Assembly (NCBI GenBank): GCA_965223405.1
Contig: CBDCWO010000006.1
Location: forward strand, 7,006,001-7,070,000
Length of the DNA stretch: 64,000 nucleotides
Direction of reading: 5' to 3'
From: CBDCWO01 sp965223405
Lineage (GTDB): Bacteria; Bacteroidota; Bacteroidia; Chitinophagales; Saprospiraceae
Shown here: positions 18,673-26,803 of the stretch, piece after piece
Layout: each line of letters opens with the position of its first letter
Position numbering within the stretch: the first letter of the stretch is position 1
Translations under genes and position numbers: made by a program
The notes under the pieces: generated by a model
What the model was told of the DNA's origin: nothing
The model's input: only the letters and a program-made list of their open reading frames with translations
Database searches by the model: none

Positions 18673-21600
18673 TTAAAATTCTCTGATCTTAATATTTCGT
18701 AACCACAGCTTGTCGCCATGATCTTGAATAGCTATTCTTCCTTTTTTGGCTTGGCCAAAATCTTCTATGTAATTAAATTTTGAACCGGCAATCAATTCCT
18801 CCCAGTCCGGACCGAACATTTGATACTTTACTATTTGAAAACCATTTTGCCAGTGTTCGACCATCCCCTCTCTTACAATCAGCCGGATACGGTTCCATTC
18901 CCCACCTGGATTGGCAGTGACCCATTTACTTTCAATAAGATCGTAAAGATCACCGGCACGGTGTTTATCATGTCTTCCATCCGGATGATTTTGGTTGTCA
19001 AGTATTTGTAATTCAGGACCTGTGCGCCAAGGCTTTTTGTGCTTTTTGTCTTCCACCACATTAAACATGATGCCGGAATTTCCTCCTTCACTAATTTTCC
19101 AATCCAACATCAACTCAAAGTTTTCATATTCCTTTTCCGTGACAATATCTCCGCCACCTTTTCCCAGAAGATGGAGCTCTCCTGCTGGAGTTACTTGCCA
19201 TTTATCTTTAATTCCTTCCTGGTTATAATTGCGCCAATAATCTGTACTCTTCCCATCAAATAGCAACTTCCATCCAGCTTCAAGTTCTTTTTCATTCAGT
19301 TGATTATAGACGATAGGTTCGGTATTTGGAGTCCCACCATTACCTTGCGGTTTTCGATTCATGGTATACCAACATTCAGTTGACCATAGGGATTGATAAT
19401 TTTCGCTAATAAAGGGATTGGTGACATGGATGTACACCACTTTACCAGACTTGATGCCTGAAACCTCCAAAAAGATTCTTTTTCGATCCGTCGACAGGTT
19501 TACCGATACAACTTCCAGGTCTTCCACACCTTTTTTCGGGCCACCATATTGCTCCGTAGCAGTATAATGATATTGCTGTACATCAAAATCCTCAGTGGAC
19601 AATCGGATATTCACATTGATTGGTTCGGTCAACTCGATTTCCATGCCGTTACTTTTGGCACGGACCGCCAACATCTCGAAGGTTGACTTCTGGTTGTATT
19701 CGATCCTATGTAAAGCATACCAAAGTTTACCCTGATGCCTCCAGTTTCCACCCGACCCTACTCCACCGGCATACAAATTTCCATCCGGACCCCACATGAT
19801 TCGATTGATCCCCGCATCCATCCCCTGCATAAAGCGAAAGGCTGCTCCTTGCAAGACCCCATCCACTTCGTCAATGAATACTCTTTTGATACCACCATGG
19901 GTGACATCACCATGGATCATCTGGTCTTTATACGGCCCTAAATTCAATATTGCCGGTTGACTGGGAGAGTTACTAATTTCCACATGAGGAAGCCATACCA
20001 GAGGTGGATCCTCCTGGTAATCTTTTACACGTTCGTAATCGGCAAATTTAAATCCATAAAATTTACCCTTTTCGACTCTTACGATTTTACTGGTTGGAAT
20101 CCAATTTCCCTGATTATCTGCCACATACAAGGCTCCATCGGGACCTTCCGCGATACCGTTTGGGGTTCGAAATCCTTCTGCCAAAAACTCGAGTTCACTA
20201 CCATCTTTGCTTATCCTAATGACTTTACCCCGGTGTTTGACGTCTTTATATTGAGCTCCTAAATCCGTTGCCAGTGTGGCGTAAAAGTTCCCTTCCCTAT
20301 ATACTAGCCCAAACGCAAATTCATGATAGTGGGGAGTCACATGCCAGGAATCGCAAACCTTTCTATATTCATCGATGATCTCATCCCCATCAATATCGAC
20401 AAGCTTGGTAAGTTCTTGTTTTTGTAATACATAAAGCTCGCCATCAACTATCTTAATTCCCAATGGTTCTGCGAGCCCTTGAGCAATCTGCTTCACCTCT
20501 ATAGCCTCGGGATCGGGATTATTATAATTCTTTAAGACGTAAACGGCTCCGGTAGAATCCCAGGTACATATTACCATTCGGTCATTATCGATGAAGTCAA
20601 TGCCTCCGATTCTGGGATGAAACGATGCCGGTTTGGCCTGGTATAAATTAAAAGAAGGATGAATGGTATCCAATGGCATCCTGTCACCTGGAATGCCTTT
20701 TACCAGCTTTTCTTTGGGAACAAATTTGTTCACTTTTCGAAAAAATCGAGCATCACAATAATACACTTCATCGGGTATCACTTCAAATGTTTTTCCGTCT
20801 TCAGACCATTGTAAAGAAAGGCCAAATCCACCTCCCGCCTGATGGTACTGTACGGTAAATTCATTCCACCCCGCTTTCAAACTTATTTTTTGATCAACCG
20901 CTTTGGGTGCGTGATTCCCACTGTTATCGATGACTAACTTGCCATTCAGAATCAATTTGGATCCATCGTCACTGACCAGTCGTAACGTTTTGGTCACGTT
21001 CTGATCGGATTGTATATAGCCTTTACATTCCATATAAATATGCGAACGGAATTGGCCGAAAACTTTGGAGTCAGGTTGTATGTGTATTCCCGGTGCTATT
21101 GCATTCAATATCGGAGCAGTGCTTTTAGTTAATTTTTCATACAGCACTCCACGGTCATCCAGTTTGTAAAAATTAATAGCTACTCCGGGCTGTTTGGTAA
21201 ATCTTAACTCGGTCCGGTTGGTATCATCTAGCTCAAAAACCTTGGTTGGCACTTTTAGAAATGGATTGGAGATTACTTTTTGTGGTTCAGGTTCTTGGTC
21301 CAAAGAAAGCAGGTAATACGCCATGGCTTGAGCGTCGGCCCTGGAAACATCCAAATGGGGAGTCATAGGTATTTCTCCCCAATTTCCGGTTCCACCCTCA
21401 ATTATTTTTTCCGCCATGGCCTCGATTATTGGCCATTCAAATACATAACGACTTGCGATAGAATCATAGGCCGGTCCAACCAGGTTTTCATGGGGTAGAT
21501 GACACGTCTTACAGTCGCTTTGCTCCGTGAGCTGAAGTCCTTTGGCAATAAGCCCGGTAACATCTTTATGGGGTTCCTTCCAATCCCTGGGAATCGGTTT

Positions 21601-22260
21601 AAAATAAGTCTCAACGGTTACTTTTTTAGTTATTTCTAGTGGGTCTTGGTTTTCCCGGGTCCAACTTTTTCCATTTAGGGTTTCCTCTGCGATCAATTCC
21701 GCTTTGACTGGATAATCAAGGAGAGGAATCAGGCCTGAATCGGAACCTTTTGAGAATGAAAATTTTCGAATGAAACCAGAACGATCATTTTGAAAGGTGT
21801 ACTCCGGGATTTCGCTGATAACTACAGAACCACCGGTACTGGAAATTAATTCATACTCAATATTGATTTGTCCCCGGGTAAAGCGATAACCCAGATAGTT
21901 TATTGTAGCCGTATCGATACCTGATGCTGTTTTCAACATCCAGCGAGTATGTTTTGCGGTATCCAGCACATATGGAAATCCAAAACTAGTAGGTTGAATG
22001 CCATGAGCTGTGGTATAAACAGCTCCATCATAATTTACTCCGCCCTTCCATACTTTGTACAAATTCCCGGTTTGTAGATTATAGCATGCATATAAATCCC
22101 GGTGTAGTGCCAAGGTCAACATTCTGGGCTGTTTATCCATCACAGAACGAAAGGCCCAGGTTTCTTTCGGTCGCTCATACTCCCTATCTGTAACGCAAGA
22201 ATTCAATACAATGGCCGTCAGGAATAGGACCATTCCCAGTAACTGAACGTTAAGTTTCAT
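18673..22260 (-). CDS. Giant lipoprotein: cytochrome c, PA14, beta-propeller and DUF1080 domains
   Basis: A 1195-residue multi-domain protein. Order: lipoprotein signal (VLNSC, Cys22); N-terminal beta domain (about 35-225); cytochrome c with C250-K-T-C253-H254 and axial Met299 in GEIPMTPH; PA14-like carbohydrate-binding domain (about 360-505); six-bladed propeller of the quinoprotein/NHL kind (about 540-870, blades such as GIAEGPDGALYVADNQGN); a linker beta domain; and a C-terminal DUF1080 domain (from about 1000, LLFDGKSTDYW to LWLRNIKIREF). DUF1080 is the 3-keto-disaccharide hydrolase family. One reading is that a sugar is bound by PA14, oxidised with electrons leaving through the heme, and the 3-keto product cleaved by DUF1080, all on one chain. 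That chain of steps is inference. It is the second gene of an operon behind the phosphatase gene (16-bp gap). Confidence 0.86.
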   Translation of the reverse strand: MKLNVQLLGMVLFLTAIVLNSCVTDREYERPKETWAFRSVMDKQPRMLTLALHRDLYACYNLQTGNLYKVWKGGVNYDGAVYTTAHGIQPTSFGFPYVLDTAKHTRWMLKTASGIDTATINYLGYRFTRGQINIEYELISSTGGSVVISEIPEYTFQNDRSGFIRKFSFSKGSDSGLIPLLDYPVKAELIAEETLNGKSWTRENQDPLEITKKVTVETYFKPIPRDWKEPHKDVTGLIAKGLQLTEQSDCKTCHLPHENLVGPAYDSIASRYVFEWPIIEAMAEKIIEGGTGNWGEIPMTPHLDVSRADAQAMAYYLLSLDQEPEPQKVISNPFLKVPTKVFELDDTNRTELRFTKQPGVAINFYKLDDRGVLYEKLTKSTAPILNAIAPGIHIQPDSKVFGQFRSHIYMECKGYIQSDQNVTKTLRLVSDDGSKLILNGKLVIDNSGNHAPKAVDQKISLKAGWNEFTVQYHQAGGGFGLSLQWSEDGKTFEVIPDEVYYCDARFFRKVNKFVPKEKLVKGIPGDRMPLDTIHPSFNLYQAKPASFHPRIGGIDFIDNDRMVICTWDSTGAVYVLKNYNNPDPEAIEVKQIAQGLAEPLGIKIVDGELYVLQKQELTKLVDIDGDEIIDEYRKVCDSWHVTPHYHEFAFGLVYREGNFYATLATDLGAQYKDVKHRGKVIRISKDGSELEFLAEGFRTPNGIAEGPDGALYVADNQGNWIPTSKIVRVEKGKFYGFKFADYERVKDYQEDPPLVWLPHVEISNSPSQPAILNLGPYKDQMIHGDVTHGGIKRVFIDEVDGVLQGAAFRFMQGMDAGINRIMWGPDGNLYAGGVGSGGNWRHQGKLWYALHRIEYNQKSTFEMLAVRAKSNGMEIELTEPINVNIRLSTEDFDVQQYHYTATEQYGGPKKGVEDLEVVSVNLSTDRKRIFLEVSGIKSGKVVYIHVTNPFISENYQSLWSTECWYTMNRKPQGNGGTPNTEPIVYNQLNEKELEAGWKLLFDGKSTDYWRNYNQEGIKDKWQVTPAGELHLLGKGGGDIVTEKEYENFELMLDWKISEGGNSGIMFNVVEDKKHKKPWRTGPELQILDNQNHPDGRHDKHRAGDLYDLIESKWVTANPGGEWNRIRLIVREGMVEHWQNGFQIVKYQMFGPDWEELIAGSKFNYIEDFGQAKKGRIAIQDHGDKLWLRNIKIREF

Positions 22261-22276
22261 TTGGCTTATTTGAAGG

Positions 22277-23908
22277 TTATTCGTTCAAGGTAATGGTTAT
22301 CGGCCAGCCTTTAAATTGTTGTGCATCTTCGGAAGTGACATCTGCGTGTCTGGGCCAGCATTCGAAGGTTACCTCTGTGTTTGTTTTGTCAAATCGTATC
22401 AATCCAAAACCTGCTCCCTCCGACGGACTGTCCGGATTGGCATAGGCGTGCATGGTAATTTTGTTATTAAAACCATCCAAGTATTGACCTGACCATGGCA
22501 ATAAATCATTATTATTGGGTCCGGGTTTTTCATCTTCAGGCCACCACCATCTACTATAATAATTATTTACTATTGCCGGTACTACAAAGGCCCAGGGGCC
22601 ATCATCAAATCGGTCAATTCCATGACGGATTACCGTTGCCAGATGTTGGTCTCCGGCGACATGTACGGCATTGGCTTTTTTGATTGCCCTTAAGGCTTTA
22701 TCTCTACCGGTTTGTGGCCAGCCGTTAGAATCGAGATCGGCATGCAACCGGTTTGATTTTTTCCCATGTAGATGGGCTCCACCGCAGAATCCGGTTTGTG
22801 ATAAGACCGCTTTCATTACTACCTGGTCTCTTTGATCGGCCCATTGATCCAGGAAGTGCAGCTGGCGATCGCCCAATAGAACCAATCCTTCCAGATCGAT
22901 TGACCCGGGATCATAATTCGGGTTTAAAATATGATCTGGTCGCGGACCTTGTTTGGGAATTTTCCCTTTGGGTCCGGATTTGAATTTGCGGTCTTCTATG
23001 ATGGCAAAATCTACACCACCGACCACCAGGTTGGTGTAATAAACACCTATTCCTTGTTGGATAGCCGTAGGGTCAAAGGGATCAGGCAAATGTGCGGTCT
23101 GGCATCTTTCCACCATCTTTACGTATTCCGGATGATAGAAGTAACCTCCATCATTACCAGCCGGGGATGAGGCTTTTTTACCACCCTCACCCCAGATATT
23201 TCCTTGCCCGATATCGTGGTCATCCGGAATGGTAATACAAGGTCGATTTCTTAATACTTCGCGAAATTGCATACCAAACTTCAACCAGGCAGCAGTGTGT
23301 TCTTTATGATCATAGGATTGGTCACCGGCAAAAAAGACCAGATCCGGATCAAAGTGATTAATATTTCTTACGTAGTTTTCACGTGCACCCCGGTCTTGAT
23401 TGCTATTACAAGACAAAGCGGCTAAAACAATTTCCTGTTTATCAGTAGGATCTACCCGAATAACTCCTTCAAAATAGGCCTGATCTCCGTGTAAAATGCG
23501 GTAGGGTATATCATCGGAATGATTCCAAGATTCTACTCTAAATAAGGCCGACCACCCCAGGTCATTGACTTTTTGCTTTTTAATTTCTTGCCAGGAATCA
23601 TTCTTTTTCACGGCTAATCTTACCTCCCTGGTTTCATCCGGGTACAATGGAAACAACTGTGCTGAAAGTTTTAGCGTGCCGTTGGACACGGTATAGATTC
23701 CAAAGGCTACCACATCGTCACGGTCCACTTTCACATCAATAATCTTACTTGAACCCCGGTTCCACCAATCATTAGTGGTCAAGGTATCCAAGTTCTCAAA
23801 AGGTGCCAGGATCGGAGGATCCATACTTGCTTGTTCCTTACTTTGATTTTGAGGATTGCAACCCAGAATAGAAAGAGCAATAAGAATAAAAAGGCATCGG
23901 AATATCAT
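22277..23908 (-). CDS. PhoD-like alkaline phosphatase lipoprotein
   Basis: A 543-residue protein with a lipoprotein signal (SILGC, Cys17). It has the PhoD-type metallophosphatase motifs: VFFAGDQSYDHKEH, TIPDDHDIGQGNIWGEGG and HVAGDQHLATVIRHG, which supply the metal and active-site residues. PhoD enzymes hydrolyse phosphate mono- and diesters outside the cytoplasm, often under phosphate limitation. It is the first gene of a two-gene minus-strand operon with the giant cytochrome/DUF1080 protein. The pairing suggests a phosphate-ester or phosphosugar substrate, but the sequence does not settle this. Confidence 0.9.
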   Translation of the reverse strand: MIFRCLFILIALSILGCNPQNQSKEQASMDPPILAPFENLDTLTTNDWWNRGSSKIIDVKVDRDDVVAFGIYTVSNGTLKLSAQLFPLYPDETREVRLAVKKNDSWQEIKKQKVNDLGWSALFRVESWNHSDDIPYRILHGDQAYFEGVIRVDPTDKQEIVLAALSCNSNQDRGARENYVRNINHFDPDLVFFAGDQSYDHKEHTAAWLKFGMQFREVLRNRPCITIPDDHDIGQGNIWGEGGKKASSPAGNDGGYFYHPEYVKMVERCQTAHLPDPFDPTAIQQGIGVYYTNLVVGGVDFAIIEDRKFKSGPKGKIPKQGPRPDHILNPNYDPGSIDLEGLVLLGDRQLHFLDQWADQRDQVVMKAVLSQTGFCGGAHLHGKKSNRLHADLDSNGWPQTGRDKALRAIKKANAVHVAGDQHLATVIRHGIDRFDDGPWAFVVPAIVNNYYSRWWWPEDEKPGPNNNDLLPWSGQYLDGFNNKITMHAYANPDSPSEGAGFGLIRFDKTNTEVTFECWPRHADVTSEDAQQFKGWPITITLNE

Positions 23909-24390
23909 CGAAAATTAGGTTTTAAACATTAACTATGCAAAGTAGAAGAATTTGGCTTAGAATGGAAGAAATAGCGTAAAATTTTATTCAAGATAGCCGA
24001 TACCCTTACCTTAATGAGAATACCTCCTGCAAATCCTTCTTCTACCCAAGCCAATTATAGGGAATCAGCGAGCATTTTCATTGTCTGCTTTAATCCTGGA
24101 GAGAATTGATTAGAAGGATATTGAAAAATTTCATTTGCCATGACGTTACCCCTAGTCGTAAAGGGAACCATCCCGCATTTCTATTGTCTTCCCTAACCCA
24201 TTACAGGATTTGGAATGTAATATATTAGGACATAAAATGTCGCCTAACATGCCAAATTCTTTATTCCGGGAACATAAAGAGTCGGGTATAAACGAGTTCT
24301 GCGTCATAAAAGAAAGAATGATCCATCAAAAAATCAAAAAAGAATTAAGCCAAATAATGAATGGATTTTTACTAATTACTAACAATTCTA
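23909..24390. other. Intergenic region upstream of the phosphatase operon
   Basis: No gene or RNA recognised. It should contain the promoter of the minus-strand operon. The right part leads into an IS1182 relic, and short ORFs there show no family features. Confidence 0.45.
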
Positions 24391-24905
24391 CGTCAGTTTA
24401 CTTATACATGCCCCACAAGTCAGACACTTACCAGACAGGCTCGTTACAGAAAAAAAGACAAGAAAGGCCTTCCTAGAGTTTTGTTGGTTCGGTATACAAT
24501 TAAGTATTCCATATGTAAAAATTGCGAGTACTTAAACGACTGTGTTCCAAAATCCCGCATCACTATACCTCATGGTCGATACCTGGATAGATATCTTACC
24601 GATCAAGCTGTGGAAAGAAATAAAATCAATGTAAAGAACAAAAAAGCCCTATTCAAAAAACGTCAAGCAATGGCTGAGCATCCTTTTGATGACTGTGTGG
24701 TTCCTCCTGGAGCAGAATTTAAAGGTCGTAAACCGACCTTTAAAGAGAAGGAACCGTAGTACCGGATTTGGGCGGGAAAGATAAACGTCGGGGGGGATTT
24801 CCTTACACATTGATGAAAACGATACCCTAAGGTAAAGGCTGAGTTCTCATTCATCATGCTTTGCTACAATCTTAGGTGAAGTATATCCATACTTGGTCCC
24901 AGTCT
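24391..24905 (+). pseudogene. IS1182-family transposase remnant
   Basis: Only the C-terminal third of the transposase remains. In frame 1 one can read TYTCPTSQTLTRQ, the zinc-like cluster CKNCEYLNDC, then GRYLDRYL and KKRQAMAEHPF. These match the IS1182 order C-P-x-G, C-x-x-C, R-x-I, E-H-P-F. After EHPF the sequence degenerates and shifts frame. Fragments resembling the family's end (FPYTLMKTIP and AEFSFIMLCYNL) follow near 24800-24875. No inverted ends were identified, and the element must be inactive. Confidence 0.7.
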
Positions 24906-25038
24906 AAAAAATGGCGCTCAAACTGGCATACCTAGGCCTTTTTCATCTGAGACGCTGGATGAAGTTGTGCAGCGAAAAAAATAATTTTTATACTATCACG
25001 CTTCACCGGTTGCCCAATAATATTATTAAATTTATCTA

Positions 25039-25210
25039 ATGGCTTTTTTGCACAGACTAATGATATTGATTTTTATGTTATCATTTACAATCGAAATATA
25101 CTGTCAGGTTTCACTAGCAGATACTAATAAGAGCCCTTAGAAATATTTAAAGGTGATTGGGTTATGAAAGATGATACATGGAAACGAAATTTTGAACTTT
25201 GCCCGGAGTG
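25039..25210 (+). pseudogene. Fragment of an exported protein gene, frameshifted
   Basis: ATG at 25039 opens a signal-peptide-like stretch (hydrophobic, then YCQVSLADTNK) that stops after 33 codons. In another frame the text continues sensibly as PLEIFKGDWVMKDDTWKR and stops at the start of the cytochrome gene. This looks like the two ends of a decayed small exported protein. The family is not recognised. Confidence 0.35.
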
Positions 25211-25213
25211 ATT

Positions 25214-26233
25214 ATGAAAAAACTTAAGAAAATTCTCCTCTTCTTAATTCTTGGGCTGATAACAGTAATAATCACGTTTGTAATAATTGTGCAGCTGTTA
25301 ACCCACCGGACATTTGATGTTCCTGAACCTCTGCTTCGAGCAAGCGCTGACTCCACACTCATCGAGAGGGGACGTTACCTGGCCTTTGGTCCTGCGCATT
25401 GTGCTTCATGTCATGGGCCTGGTGAGTTGATTCAATCCGCAATGAGTTCACCCACCCTGAATGAGTATCGAACCATTGTAAATGGACTGACTGACACTAT
25501 ACCGCTTTCAGGTGGGTTTAGCTACTCGTTTGAATTAGGTACTTTGAATTTTCCTAATATTACTCCTGATGTGGAAACAGGAATTGGACGTTACACCGAT
25601 GGTCAATTGGCTCGCTTACTACGTCATGGAGTAAGTCCTGATGGTCAGGTAATTTTTCCAGTTATGGAGTATCAGAATATAAGCGACGAGGATTTGGTCG
25701 CCTTGCTATCCTTTCTTCGATCTCAGAAACCGTTGCGTAATGAAGTAGCTTCACATGAACTTTCCTTCGTTGGAAAAGCTATCAAAGCACTTCTGTTTCG
25801 CCCGGTATACCCAGATGGTGATCCTCCATCCAAAACACCTGCGGAGGAAGCCACGATTGAACGAGGGGAATATCTTGCAAACAGAGTGGCCCAATGCGCA
25901 CAATGTCATACCCGAAGAAATGAAATTAAATTCACCCTTGAAGGTCCACGTTTTGCCGGGGGCAACGAAGTCAATGAAGCTTGGGCTCCTGAATTAACCT
26001 TCGTGCCTCCCAATCTAACCCCTGATCTGGAAACAGGACATATTGTCAATTGGAGTGAAGATCAATTTGTTGCGCGTTTCAAAAAAGGGACCTTGATTTA
26101 TCGCACTCCAATGGATTGGGAAATGTATGCCCGTATGAGTGATACGGATCTTCGTGCAATTTACCGGTACTTAATGAGTCTAGAACCAGTAGAGAATGCG
26201 ACTGGACCAATAGTGAAACCAAGAGAAAAATGA
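25214..26233 (+). CDS. Membrane-anchored diheme cytochrome c
   Basis: A 339-residue protein with an N-terminal membrane anchor (about 7-31). It has two class I cytochrome c domains, heme sites C63-A-S-C66-H67 and C228-A-Q-C231-H232. The layout resembles the cytochrome subunits of membrane-bound alcohol/gluconate dehydrogenases, which pass electrons from periplasmic oxidases to the respiratory chain. It could serve the cytochrome/propeller proteins encoded nearby; that link is inference. An upstream TTG (25199) is possible, but ATG 25214 has a GGAG box 7 nt before it and gives a normal anchor (MKKLKKILLF). Confidence 0.88.
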   Translation: MKKLKKILLFLILGLITVIITFVIIVQLLTHRTFDVPEPLLRASADSTLIERGRYLAFGPAHCASCHGPGELIQSAMSSPTLNEYRTIVNGLTDTIPLSGGFSYSFELGTLNFPNITPDVETGIGRYTDGQLARLLRHGVSPDGQVIFPVMEYQNISDEDLVALLSFLRSQKPLRNEVASHELSFVGKAIKALLFRPVYPDGDPPSKTPAEEATIERGEYLANRVAQCAQCHTRRNEIKFTLEGPRFAGGNEVNEAWAPELTFVPPNLTPDLETGHIVNWSEDQFVARFKKGTLIYRTPMDWEMYARMSDTDLRAIYRYLMSLEPVENATGPIVKPREK

Positions 26234-26803
26234 ACTTTTAAAATTTTATTAATGTCTGATAGGAAGAAGCACTTGGCCATAACATTGTGTTGTTTCTAGG
26301 CGGGGTATCATTCTTCGTTTTACAGCGAATGGGTAGATTGAAGTGCCATCCCTCTAAGAGTTTGTTTACTGAAAAGTGCTGCAAAGCAGCTACACATTAC
26401 CGTTGTGCTTCATTCCGATAGCTATCGGGACCAACCATTAACAAATGATAAAATATTTTAGAAAAATTCGGCAAAAAATACTTTCCGAAAATAATTTAGT
26501 AAATATCTGATTTATGCAATTGGACCACTCCCGTAGTGCCCTCGATGATACCTGGCTTCAGCCCGGTTGAGTACATTTCCGCCAACCTGATTATGGTCAC
26601 ATTGCCATTGGATGTTGGTCTGAGCTTGCATTTACTTGCCCTGACGAAGAATAGATATTAAGCCTTTAATAGGTTCAGATCAAGTTTGGGCAGGATTTAT
26701 AGTATTTGGATACCGTTTGATAATTGACAAAACCATCTGATAATTCAAAGAAGGGTTTCCACCCATTAATGCGCTACCTTTATCCATAATTAATTATAAC
26801 ATC
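26234..26803. other. Intergenic region with a palindromic repeat
   Basis: No intact gene. A perfect 14-bp palindrome CCGATAGCTATCGG lies at 26415-26428, of a kind often dispersed in Bacteroidota genomes. The stretch 26515-26660 has a short coding-like appearance broken by stops and may be gene debris. The promoter of the following kinase should lie near 26700-26790. Confidence 0.45.

Noticed and set aside
24210..24476. 88-codon plus-strand ORF before the IS1182 relic
   Set aside because: The transposase homology runs in a different frame across the same bases, so this frame is incidental.
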